DNA of 64,000 nucleotides from Gammaproteobacteria bacterium (lineage in GTDB: Bacteria > Pseudomonadota > Gammaproteobacteria > UBA6429 > Thiohalophilaceae). The notes below the pieces were generated by a model. It was not told the origin of the DNA and did not search any database. It saw only the letters and a list, made by a program, of their open reading frames with translations. How positions within the stretch are numbered: position 1 is the stretch's first letter; the number at the start of each line of letters is the position of its first letter. Where the stretch lies: assembly GCA_029880855.1 (NCBI GenBank), contig JAOUNS010000013.1, forward strand, positions 62,001 to 126,000, read 5' to 3'. Positions 17,433 through 25,485 of this stretch are shown one piece after another. Both the position numbers and the translations under genes were made by a program.

Positions 17433-19394
17433 ATGACGGACGATGTAAAGGAACAGGGGGAAGGGACCGGGGACGTTGCGACCGATGAGAGTACCGCCAC
17501 GGTAATCAAAACCCCGCCACAGACAAATCCCGATGCGACCGTCGTCAGGACGGACACCGCAAAAGACGATGCCACTATCGTAAAACCAGTCGCCGGTGAC
17601 GAGACCCGAGTCAGATCTGACGACAAGACGCGCATAAAAGCGGATGACGCAACCCGCGTCCAGCCAAAAGCCACACAGCCTGAGCAGGCTGACGTTGTTA
17701 AACCCAAAGCCGACGACTCCGCCGCCTTCCGTGAAGCGGAATTAACCCGTATCAGTAATGCCCTGCGCAAACAGGACAACAGCGAAGGTTTTATAAAGGC
17801 ACAACAGGACGCCAATCGCGCTCTGGCGGAAAACAAGATCATCCTCAACAAACGCTTTGTGCTTGAGGCCACCATGGGCTCCGGCGGGATGGGCACGGTC
17901 TACAAGGCCCAGGACCTGCGCAAGGTGGAAGCCAATGACGTCAACCCCAATGTGGCGGTCAAGGTCCTGAACAGTAATTTCCAGGATCATCCCGACGCCT
18001 TTGTTACCCTGCAACGTGAAGCGAGCCGTTCACACACACTGTCACATCCCAATATTGTCACCGTGCATGACTTTGATCGTGACGGCGATGTGATCTACAT
18101 GACCATGGAACTGCTCAATGGGCAGGCGCTGGATGAGTTGCTGCAGGATGAGCCGGCAGGTCTGCCGAAAGAACAGGCCCTGCAGATCATCAATGATTAC
18201 TGTACCGCGATTGCCTATGCGCACAAAAAAGGCATCATTCACTCGGATCTGAAACCGGGCAATATCTTCATCACCGAAAGCGGATCCAAGGTGCTGGACT
18301 TCGGGATTGCGCGTATCACCACTGATGCCACACAGCAGGATCACTTCGATGCCGGTGATCTGGGGGCGATGACACCGTCCTATGCCAGTCTGGAGATGAT
18401 TGAAAGACAGCCTCCGGCGGCGGCCGACGATGTGTATGCGGCGGCGGTGATCGCCTATGAAATCTTTACCGGCAAACATCCCTATGATCGCAAATCGCCC
18501 GATGTGGCGCTGGCTGAGGGGTTGACCCCCAAACGCATCGATTTTCTTTCCAAGCGTCAGTGGCAGGCCCTGTCTGCCGGCTTGCAGCTGAAACGGGCGG
18601 ATCGCACCGCCACCATCCAGGCATTGCTGGATGGTCTGGTACAGGTCAAAAAGACACCCGTCTTTAAAATTGCCAGTGCGGTATTACTGCTGGTGGTCGG
18701 CTGGTTTATCTACACCAGCTATTTCACACCGGATAACCTGACAACGGCCATTGATGAGAATCTGACCAATGCCCAAAACTGTTTGGGGAAAAAGGATTAT
18801 AACTGTGCCATGGATCATGCCAATGCGATCCTGAAGATCGCGCCGGATCACGCAGAAGCGATCAATGTGTTGCGGCAATCCCTGTTGATTACGATCAAAC
18901 AATGTATGGCGGAAAGCAAATCGGTCGCCTGTGCGAAAGACAAACTGGCCAGACTGGAAAGTATTGCCGCAGACAGTGCCGAGACAAAACAGGCACGTGA
19001 ACTGGTCAAGGCGCAAACCGAAGTGGAACAGCAGCGTGCGGGGCAGTTTGAATCCCAATTGGGCAAGGCGGAAGACTGTTTTGACAACCGTCAATACGAT
19101 TGCACCATTGAAGCGGCCAAACAGGCGTTGTCAATCAGACCGGGCAATGCCGATGCAGAGGCCCTGTTTGAAAAAGCTGACTACGCCAAAAAACAGGACG
19201 CGGCGAATACGGCCCGAGCAGACAAGGTACTGGCCACCGGGTTGAAATGTTTCAAACAGAAAAACTACAGCTGTGCGATTGCAAAATCTGAAGCGGCGCT
19301 CGAATTTGCACCAAGTCACCGTGGTGCATTAAAACTTAAGAAAGATGCACAAGGTGAATTGGACAAACTGAAGAAGTCAATCATTATCGAATAA
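17433..19394 (+). CDS. membrane Ser/Thr protein kinase with periplasmic Cys-containing TPRs
   Basis: 653 residues. The N-terminal 100 residues are low-complexity with repeated Asp/Thr motifs (DATVVR, DATIVK, DETRVR, DKTRIK, DATRVQ), each placing Thr three residues before Lys/Arg/Gln and two before Val/Ile. The kinase domain (about 142-400) has the loop GSGGMG (149-154), Lys177, catalytic HSDLKPGN (270-277, HSD in place of HRD) and DFG (289-291). One membrane segment (about 411-430) follows. The C-terminal part has three TPR-like units, each with a CxxxxxYxC signature (CLGKKDYNC, CFDNRQYDC, CFKQKNYSC), suggesting periplasmic disulfides. Divergent from the SPFH operon. Substrates unknown. Confidence 0.85.
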   Translation: MTDDVKEQGEGTGDVATDESTATVIKTPPQTNPDATVVRTDTAKDDATIVKPVAGDETRVRSDDKTRIKADDATRVQPKATQPEQADVVKPKADDSAAFREAELTRISNALRKQDNSEGFIKAQQDANRALAENKIILNKRFVLEATMGSGGMGTVYKAQDLRKVEANDVNPNVAVKVLNSNFQDHPDAFVTLQREASRSHTLSHPNIVTVHDFDRDGDVIYMTMELLNGQALDELLQDEPAGLPKEQALQIINDYCTAIAYAHKKGIIHSDLKPGNIFITESGSKVLDFGIARITTDATQQDHFDAGDLGAMTPSYASLEMIERQPPAAADDVYAAAVIAYEIFTGKHPYDRKSPDVALAEGLTPKRIDFLSKRQWQALSAGLQLKRADRTATIQALLDGLVQVKKTPVFKIASAVLLLVVGWFIYTSYFTPDNLTTAIDENLTNAQNCLGKKDYNCAMDHANAILKIAPDHAEAINVLRQSLLITIKQCMAESKSVACAKDKLARLESIAADSAETKQARELVKAQTEVEQQRAGQFESQLGKAEDCFDNRQYDCTIEAAKQALSIRPGNADAEALFEKADYAKKQDAANTARADKVLATGLKCFKQKNYSCAIAKSEAALEFAPSHRGALKLKKDAQGELDKLKKSIIIE

Positions 19395-19411
19395 TGTTTT
19401 ATGGAGGATGT

Positions 19412-20107
19412 ATGAACGTGAAATTATTTAGGGGTGTGGCAGTGGCGCTGACAGCGTTTTTCCTGACAACCGGTTTTGGTCTGGGGGATATCGGCAAGAC
19501 GGTTGATCACGGAACCAAGGACTGCAGCAAGGCGGCCAACAAAAAAGCCTGTGAGAAAAGCAATACCAAGAAGAAAGTCTTCAATGCCGCGGTTATCGGT
19601 GTTGCTGCAAAACTGATCCATGACATGATCATTGAATTTAAATCCTCTCAGGTTGGTTCGGATGAGAGCGTCGTCAAGCAATATACCGCCAAGCACAAAT
19701 CCCTGCCGAAAAAACCGACTCTGGTCACCTACAAATCCAGTGTCAAACCGGGTCAGGTGGTGACCGCAGGCAAGCCGGTACTGGTGGCATCGGATTTGAC
19801 TGTAGTGCGTGGTAAAAGCACCAAGCAGGTGAAAATCGAGGAAGAGTTTTCCATCTATGACAACGAAGATAACAAGAAACTGTTGAAGTCATTGAAAAAG
19901 GTGGTGAATGATAAAACCAAACAGGGTGGACAATTCCAGAACGAATTCAAGTTCACTCTGCCGGTCGGGATGCCGCAAGGTGTCTATCCATTAAAGACAA
20001 CCGTACTGGTGGACAACAAGCCCTTTAAACCGGTGGCGAACAAAATGCAGCTGGTGCTGCATGTGGATGAACACCAGAACTATCAGATTGTTGCCCTGGC
20101 TGAATAA
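19412..20107 (+). CDS. exported protein of unknown function
   Basis: Not recognised. 231 residues from the ATG at 19412, which has GGAGG upstream; the frame opens earlier, overlapping the kinase stop. A signal peptide covers about residues 1-23 (GVAVALTAFFLTTGFG). The mature part is Lys-rich, with a CSKAANKKACEK segment, a hydrophobic stretch (VFNAAVIGVAAKLIHDMI), and a C-terminal half predicted to be beta sandwich-like (TYKSSVKPGQVVTAGKPVLV, then VYPLKTTVLVDNK). Its position directly after the kinase suggests a periplasmic partner or target of the kinase TPRs. Confidence 0.6.
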   Translation: MNVKLFRGVAVALTAFFLTTGFGLGDIGKTVDHGTKDCSKAANKKACEKSNTKKKVFNAAVIGVAAKLIHDMIIEFKSSQVGSDESVVKQYTAKHKSLPKKPTLVTYKSSVKPGQVVTAGKPVLVASDLTVVRGKSTKQVKIEEEFSIYDNEDNKKLLKSLKKVVNDKTKQGGQFQNEFKFTLPVGMPQGVYPLKTTVLVDNKPFKPVANKMQLVLHVDEHQNYQIVALAE

Positions 20108-20129
20108 CAATCCCGCATAGTCAAACTGA

Positions 20130-20165
20130 AAACCCCGTCTCTGTGCAGGAGACGGGGTTTTTTGT
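20130..20165 (+). terminator. rho-independent terminator after the kinase operon
   Basis: Perfect 12-base arms AAACCCCGTCTC and GAGACGGGGTTT flank a seven-base loop, followed by TTTTGTTTTT. It sits 20 bases past the stop of the exported protein. The A-run on the other side may also make it work for the convergent GH19 gene. Confidence 0.9.
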
Positions 20166-20195
20166 TTTTAAAGCGGGAAACCTCGACTTGTCGGA

Positions 20196-20987
20196 TCAGG
20201 CCGGTAGCAGAAAGAACTTCGCCCGTTCCAGATATTCCATGCGATCATCCAGACCGTTATAACCGCCGTTGATCTTTTTGGTGATGGCGCGGACATCATC
20301 CTGATCGGCGAGCGCACTCAGTTTGTGTGTTTTCCAGAACCAGCAGCTGACATCGACGGCGACAGCCGGATCATCCGCAAGCTTTTTGTAATTATCACCG
20401 CTGGTGAGATCCTCGCCGATTGCCTTGCCATAGGCGGTATAGTTGGCGCGACCGGTAAGCTGGATCAGGCCGCGCCCTTTGAATTTCACACCGTCGCCCG
20501 GCTGGGTGTTACCCAGATCGGCGCGGCCTTCGTATGCCTCGCCGCCGGCCAGTTCTTCGGTATAGCGTAATGAACCGCTTTCATGCGCCACCTGGGCCAG
20601 AAAGTGTGCCTGTCTGAGCGGCGTGTTGATCTCGTATTTGGGCAAGGCGCTGATAAAACCGGGACTGAACTTTGCGGCGGTGTCTTCACTCGCGTGAATC
20701 ATCACACCGTGTATTTTGCTTTGATCCAGACCGGCCGGGATGCGGCTGCGCATGTGATTCAGGGTATTGCCGCCGGGATCAACACTGCCATCCGGATTGC
20801 TCTTGCCACGCAGGACGCGTTGGTACTCTTCGATCAATGCAATGGTGGCATCACCGATTTTTCCATCCGGGTTGAGTCTGGCGGCGCCGGGGATAGACCC
20901 GATATTCATGTTCAGCAGGATCTGCACTGTTTTTACATCGGCTCGATCATTTTGTCCGTTACGCCCGACACTGTTTTTTATACACAC
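20196..20987 (-). CDS. GH19 chitinase/endolysin-like muramidase with peptidoglycan-binding domain
   Basis: 263 residues from a GTG at 20987 with GGGAGG nearby. The N-terminal peptidoglycan_binding_1-like domain (about residues 12-72: DVKTVQILLNMN, DGKIGDATIALIEEYQ) is followed by a GH19 catalytic domain with the Glu in AHESGSLRYTEE and the family block FKGRGLIQLTGRANYTAYG. It probably cuts peptidoglycan sugar chains. No signal peptide is present, so access to the wall would need lysis, a specialised secretion system, or another route. No phage genes flank it. The next upstream gene on the same strand is an unknown 182-residue protein. Confidence 0.8.
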   Translation of the reverse strand: MCIKNSVGRNGQNDRADVKTVQILLNMNIGSIPGAARLNPDGKIGDATIALIEEYQRVLRGKSNPDGSVDPGGNTLNHMRSRIPAGLDQSKIHGVMIHASEDTAAKFSPGFISALPKYEINTPLRQAHFLAQVAHESGSLRYTEELAGGEAYEGRADLGNTQPGDGVKFKGRGLIQLTGRANYTAYGKAIGEDLTSGDNYKKLADDPAVAVDVSCWFWKTHKLSALADQDDVRAITKKINGGYNGLDDRMEYLERAKFFLLPA

Positions 20988-21195
20988 TGGCTTTCCTCCC
21001 TGTTTTATTTGCCTATTGCTGGATGATGGTACGCTGACTATTACAAGTATAGACAGGCATCACTTGCCCGTCGGCATTTTTTTCGAGCTGCGGGATCGTG
21101 TATGCTGACCACACTGTCGTGAAGGTGATCAATGTTTCAGGCTGATCCTTTTGTGCCTTTACTATATGCAGCAATCCATCAGGTGGATCTGAGCT

Positions 21196-21744
21196 TTACC
21201 AGGGTGTCCAGATTTGCCAGGCCAACACCTCACCCTGATTGTTGGCAAGGCTGACTTTAAGGTAATGCCATGGATCCGGATCTGCAGGAAACAGACGTTG
21301 CAGGATGTAGAGACCCGAACCGGATGGTGCCGCAATATTATCAAAGGCATCACCGGCCTTGACACTCAGGATGTAACCGGCAGAAGCGGTTTTGCCGGTG
21401 ATTTTTTCTTCCAGTTCCTTGACATAACTGTGATTGACAACGGATTGAAACTCCTTGCTTTGTTGCACTTCTATTGTTCGTTGTACATGCGCTTCAAATT
21501 CAGCCGGTGTGCTCATCCCCGGATAACGTTCCTTCACCCATGGCGGAGGTTCAGGCACCATGGTTTTTTCCGGATTGGGTTGGTGGCCGTGGCCAAAGGC
21601 GACATATTTAAAAAATTCGGCATGCAAAAAACCGCAGGCAATGTTGCCGGTGTCGTTATCAATCTGTACATGGATCAGGGATTGCAGACTGCCTGCATCA
21701 TGGGATGCATTCGTGACTTTTATTTTTATAGCCTGGTCATTCAT
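21196..21744 (-). CDS. unknown cytoplasmic protein
   Basis: Not recognised. 182 residues from the ATG at 21744, which has AGGAG eight bases upstream; a GTG at 21753 is possible. No signal peptide or membrane segment. A beta-rich N-terminus (IKIKVTNASHDAGSLQSLIHVQIDND, split into strands) is followed by a Pro-rich region (MVPEPPPWVKERYPG), a helix and a C-terminal beta domain ending WQIWTPW. It lies between the Cys-repeat peptide gene (66 bases upstream) and the GH19 gene, on the same strand. It could belong to either unit. Confidence 0.5.
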   Translation of the reverse strand: MNDQAIKIKVTNASHDAGSLQSLIHVQIDNDTGNIACGFLHAEFFKYVAFGHGHQPNPEKTMVPEPPPWVKERYPGMSTPAEFEAHVQRTIEVQQSKEFQSVVNHSYVKELEEKITGKTASAGYILSVKAGDAFDNIAAPSGSGLYILQRLFPADPDPWHYLKVSLANNQGEVLAWQIWTPW

Positions 21745-21810
21745 GATGTTCACTCCTGTTACAAATGGTTTTCCGTGTCCTGCAATATGTTGGGGATGAT
21801 CGCCTTGCGC

Positions 21811-22341
21811 TTATGTATTGATGAACGGCGGGATACAGATTTTTGCGCAAACCATATCGACACTGGCGGCACCGGTACAGACATTCCCTGCACAGGCATT
21901 GCCGGCACATACTGCCGCCGCGCAGGCATTCGCGGCGCAGGCATGTGCTTCGCACGCCGTTGCCGCCCCGGCATTACCGGCGGTGGCCTGGTTATTACAT
22001 GCTGCGCCGCCACAGGCGGTACCGGCACCGGCTTGTGCGGCACAGGCTGCACCGGCGCATCCGGTTCCGGCACCGGCCTGTCCGGCACAGGCCGCGCCTG
22101 CACAACCGGTTGCTGTACCTGCCTGTCCACCGCAAGCCGCACCGCCACAACCGGTACCTGCACCGGCTTGCGCCTCACAGGCGGCACCGGCACAAGCGGT
22201 ACCCGCACCGGCCTTCGCGTTACAGGGTGCCGCCGCCGTACATGCGGTGGCTAGCATAGCCGTCGTCGGCACCTGTATTCCGATCCGTGCGCCGCTGGCA
22301 GCATAAGCACTGACATTGGCTGGTGAAACAATGTATTTCAT
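21811..22341 (-). CDS. Ala/Gly/Cys tandem-repeat peptide, putative RiPP precursor
   Basis: 176 residues from the ATG at 22341, which forms an ATGA overlap with the stop of the radical SAM gene and has GGAGGG at correct spacing; an ATG at 22347 is too close to that site. A leader-like segment (about residues 1-30, MKYIVSPANVSAYAASG...) precedes about seven 15-residue units of the form C-A-G-A-A-C-x-x-Q-A-G-A-G-T-G. The last two units turn into a Cys-every-five-residues pattern (CAANA, CAAAV, CAGNA, CAGNV). The tail is SVDMVCAKICIPPFINT. There are twenty cysteines in all. Composition, repeats and coupling to a SPASM-type radical SAM enzyme suggest a ribosomal peptide with Cys-centred thioether crosslinks. 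This is inference; no database family was checked. Confidence 0.7.
   Translation of the reverse strand: MKYIVSPANVSAYAASGARIGIQVPTTAMLATACTAAAPCNAKAGAGTACAGAACEAQAGAGTGCGGAACGGQAGTATGCAGAACAGQAGAGTGCAGAACAAQAGAGTACGGAACNNQATAGNAGAATACEAHACAANACAAAVCAGNACAGNVCTGAASVDMVCAKICIPPFINT
21850..22250. repeat. 45-bp coding tandem repeats
   Basis: The 15-residue units of the Cys-repeat peptide are encoded by GC-rich 45-base tandem units. The units differ at several bases, so this is not a recent expansion. The low complexity keeps several other frames open on both strands. Confidence 0.7.
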
Positions 22342-23765
22342 TGACATCCCTCCTTCGCAACAGGCCGGGTGTGAGCCACCGGTATGATGTGTTGTTGGTC
22401 TTGCCCCATGCCGGCAGGCAAGTCTGCTTCAGTAATGACGCCGGATGCCATGGCTTGCCAGATCAATCTGTCCTTGAGCGAATACTTCCACGTGGGACAG
22501 GGCAGGCCGGCGGCTTCACCCAGTGTCTCATTCGGATAGATAAACTTGTAGGGACAATAACCGGCACAGATGGGCAAGGTTGAACAGTGTTGGCAGGCCT
22601 GATTATCAAACGGTGACCAGGCCGCCCAGCGTTGCAGATTATTCTCGTCTTCCGCAGAGGCCGGTTCGAGCAGGGAACCGGTGCGATGACCGCCGCTCAT
22701 GACAGTATCCCAGCATTTATGCAGGTCACCATTGGGCAGGACGACAATGGACTTGTCCTTGACTGCGCCACACAAACCCAACATGCGTGGCGGGTAGGGC
22801 AGATTGGACAGATTGCGTCGCCAGGCATGATAGATCAGGCGCAGTTCCAGATCGCTGAAGTCATGGCGTGACAGACATTTGGAAGCGGACGAGTGACAAC
22901 CGGGTGTCGAGGCCTCGACCTGCGCGAAATAGATATCGATGTTGTTCTGCTTGCCGATACCGTTATCCGCCAGTCGATCAATGAGTTTGTGGATCCCTTC
23001 CGCATTACGCACATCAATGTTGACCCGGATCAGAATGCGCACGCCCAGGTTAGCCGCAGCGATGGCTTTGAGGTTATTGAAAATCCTGTTGAAGGTGGCG
23101 GCACCGCTCAACAGGTAACGCATCTTGTCATGGTGACCCGCATCTCCATCCAGCGTCACCTGGATCAGGTTAACGTTAAGTTTTTGCAAGCGCTGCACCA
23201 TGGCCACATCCAGTTTGTAGCCGTTGGTGACAACCATGGAATCAAAGTGCGCCTGTTTCTCCGCGCAGATCGCCTGAAATTCACGGGCAAGTTGTTCGAT
23301 ACGCTTGATCCTGACCAGGGGCTCACCGCCATACCAGGCGACATGTAAATGACCCTGCTCGGGAACGGTACGTCGGGCATGGTCGAACAGGGCTTCCGCC
23401 ACATCCTCACTGATGGTTTCATCAGGCTTGTCCTGTCCCTGAAAACAATAATCACAGGCAAAATTACAGGCCAGGGTCGGGGCAATCGTCAGGATCACCG
23501 CATTGGGATTGGCGCGATGACCATGGTATTCCTGACGGAGCAATTCGAATTCATCAATCGCGGTATCGACCAGATAACCACCCATCAGGAAATCCTCGAT
23601 GGATTGATGATCGACGTCGGTTTCGCCCTGGCTGAGTTCGTTAAAGCGAAGGTATTCGTCGGCTTCCCAGAGTGCAAAGCCGCCACTGGCGGAATTGTAG
23701 GCAAGCATCCGATCATTAAGCAAAGGGATCAACGTATTGTAACGCGAGGCATAGACTCTGGGCAT
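22338..23765 (-). CDS. radical SAM/SPASM peptide maturase
   Basis: 475 residues from the ATG at 23765. An N-terminal helical region (about 1-90) precedes the radical SAM core with Cys100-x3-Cys104-x2-Cys107 (CNFACDYC), the GGEP motif (AWYGGEPL) and a SAM-binding TLDG. The C-terminal SPASM-type region holds further cysteines (LCGAVKDK, HKCWD, CQHCSTLPICAGYC, LPCPTW) for auxiliary iron-sulfur clusters. Such enzymes crosslink peptides or mature sulfatases; no sulfatase is nearby. The stop overlaps the start of the Cys-repeat peptide gene, making that peptide the likely substrate. The ribosome site is weak. Confidence 0.85.
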   Translation of the reverse strand: MPRVYASRYNTLIPLLNDRMLAYNSASGGFALWEADEYLRFNELSQGETDVDHQSIEDFLMGGYLVDTAIDEFELLRQEYHGHRANPNAVILTIAPTLACNFACDYCFQGQDKPDETISEDVAEALFDHARRTVPEQGHLHVAWYGGEPLVRIKRIEQLAREFQAICAEKQAHFDSMVVTNGYKLDVAMVQRLQKLNVNLIQVTLDGDAGHHDKMRYLLSGAATFNRIFNNLKAIAAANLGVRILIRVNIDVRNAEGIHKLIDRLADNGIGKQNNIDIYFAQVEASTPGCHSSASKCLSRHDFSDLELRLIYHAWRRNLSNLPYPPRMLGLCGAVKDKSIVVLPNGDLHKCWDTVMSGGHRTGSLLEPASAEDENNLQRWAAWSPFDNQACQHCSTLPICAGYCPYKFIYPNETLGEAAGLPCPTWKYSLKDRLIWQAMASGVITEADLPAGMGQDQQHIIPVAHTRPVAKEGCQ

Positions 23766-24120
23766 GTAACATTTTCCATTTGTTATTGTTGCTGTTATGT
23801 TTGAGTCTATTGTGATACAGCGGCAATAAACTCCCTGTAACAAAAATTACTTAATGCCGGTTACTTCTCGTACATAGAACGAATAGTACAATTCAGTACA
23901 AAGTCAAATAACGCTGCGATGTTGATGTTATCAAGATGTAATTGTTGAATGATTTTATCGGGTAATCATGGTGCACACTGATCTGTATGCCTGTTTTCTG
24001 ATTTCGGCAGACTGATGGGAAAGAAAAGGAACAGGCTTGCCTGTCAGAAATAGTAATAACAATCGCCGGACATGTGTGGTGAGAAAATACACAGCATAGC
24101 CCGACGGCTTCCGTTCAACA
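23766..24120. other. intergenic region upstream of the radical SAM gene
   Basis: 355 bases, relatively AT-rich. No gene is convincing. Three GTAC-centred sites at 23870, 23886 and 23896 form overlapping dyads (for instance GTACAATTCAGTAC) that could be an operator for the leftward radical SAM gene. No clear -35/-10 pair is seen. Confidence 0.35.
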
Positions 24121-24741
24121 TTACGGTTGTGTTTTGTTCCCACAATATTCCTTATACAGAATCATATACTCCATAATGATATCCACCGCTTTTTGGCGCA
24201 TGTTTTGTCGTCCGTGAAACTGCTGTATCACCCCGGTGGGAAACATATAGCGATCACACCAGGTATATTTTTTGTCATCCTGTGCAATCACCAGTGTGGT
24301 AATCAGCGCGACGGTAAAATCATTCGGTAACTTGCCCTGCGCGCGCTTTACCATCTCGCTCGCCTCGGCAACATCAAAGTAATTATCCAGCGCCTTCATA
24401 TACCCGCGCAGGAACAACACGCGGGCCGGCTCACTGGAGGTGTCAATTTTGTTGGCGATATCCGGTCGCACCTGGCGCAACAATTCAACAAACCGAACCG
24501 CATTGGCCTTACCGTTAAAATCCCAACCCAGGGCATTGACCATGGCCGCGGCATGATCCATCGGTGTCTGGTCATCCACCAGCAGGGCTGCACTCTTCTC
24601 GGATAAGCCCCGGTCATTGATGATCATCTGTACCGCCGGCAGATCCTGATAGGCCTGATAGAAATCGGTTGATGTCAGCGGCGAATCGGCAAATACCGGC
24701 CGGCTGAGCAACAAACAAAGAATAATGCAGAGTTTTTTCAT
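24121..24741 (-). CDS. exported protein of unknown function
   Basis: Not recognised. 206 residues from the ATG at 24741. A signal peptide is clear (KKLCIILCLLLSRPVFADS, cleavage near residue 19). The mature part is helical with few features: TDFYQAYQDLPAVQMII, then a run of amphipathic helices, and two cysteines (WCDRY and EYCGN) that could pair in the periplasm. A short polar tail follows. It lies 178 bases from the next upstream gene on the same strand, a lipoprotein. Confidence 0.55.
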   Translation of the reverse strand: MKKLCIILCLLLSRPVFADSPLTSTDFYQAYQDLPAVQMIINDRGLSEKSAALLVDDQTPMDHAAAMVNALGWDFNGKANAVRFVELLRQVRPDIANKIDTSSEPARVLFLRGYMKALDNYFDVAEASEMVKRAQGKLPNDFTVALITTLVIAQDDKKYTWCDRYMFPTGVIQQFHGRQNMRQKAVDIIMEYMILYKEYCGNKTQP

Positions 24742-24918
24742 AGAACCATTTCCCTTAAAAGCATGACAGTGCACCAGAGTGCTGTTTTCTTGAATATAGA
24801 CCAGAATAGTGAAACCGTCATGAAAGACCGGCCGGGTAAAACAACGGGTGTGTGTGATGCGGCGGGATCAGACTTAACTGATGTTACCTTGAGCCGGAAC
24901 CGTGCGTGTGCAGGACAA

Positions 24919-25485
24919 TTAAAAAATTTCTGCCAGCCATTTGTCCGGATTTTTTTCATTTAACAGGTTGGTGATTTCCTGTTTTGTCTCACTGCCCAGG
25001 CCGGTGCTGTTTAACCAGCTTTTCCATTTTTCTGCGTCATGTCGATACACCAGCCAGTGTCTGTTCATCGAAAAGATGTTCTGCAGTGTCGCCGGCGTTA
25101 AATTCGCAAGAAATTGCCGGATCTGTGCATCCTCCTCGGCGGAGGAGAAAAAAGCCAGCGCGGTAACGCCACCGGGACACAGGTTGTTGATATCTGCATC
25201 CGTTGTCGCACATGCCTGCTGGATAACCTGCAAGGTGGCGGCAAAAGCCTCTGCACGCGATGTGTCAAAGAGCTTTTGTTTGGCGGATTTCGCCAGGGCA
25301 TAATTATTCAGACACGGCTGGTCATGATATTTTTTACATCGCTCCAGAGAAGCGGCGGAGCGAGGAAAATCCTTGGCATAATGGATCAGTCGCAGATGTT
25401 GGAACGTGGTTTGAGTCTGACTGTTATTGCTGCACGCAGTCACCATGGCCGTTAATGCCAGAATTGAAAGCAGGGTGGCTTTCAT
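24919..25485 (-). CDS. lipoprotein of unknown function
   Basis: 188 residues from the ATG at 25485, which overlaps the stop of the preceding gene as ATGA. A lipoprotein signal (LLSILALTAMVTAC, Cys at about residue 18) is followed by an Asn/Gln/Thr-rich linker and a helical domain with three or four further cysteines (ERCKKYHDQPC, QQACATTDADINNLC). The domain is not recognised. Coupling to the caspase-like gene suggests a paired function, for example protection of the envelope from that protein's activity, but this is only a hypothesis. Confidence 0.55.
   Translation of the reverse strand: MKATLLSILALTAMVTACSNNSQTQTTFQHLRLIHYAKDFPRSAASLERCKKYHDQPCLNNYALAKSAKQKLFDTSRAEAFAATLQVIQQACATTDADINNLCPGGVTALAFFSSAEEDAQIRQFLANLTPATLQNIFSMNRHWLVYRHDAEKWKSWLNSTGLGSETKQEITNLLNEKNPDKWLAEIF

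Noticed and set aside
21850-22250. CRISPR-like spaced repeats
   Set aside because: The 45-base units are contiguous, coding and diverged, with no unique spacers and no cas genes.
21759-22347. Several long alternative ORFs on both strands over the Cys-repeat gene (Pro/Ala-rich, Arg/His-rich)
   Set aside because: They are open because the 45-base repeats are GC-rich and low in stops. Only the minus-strand Cys frame has a good ribosome site and overlaps the radical SAM stop.
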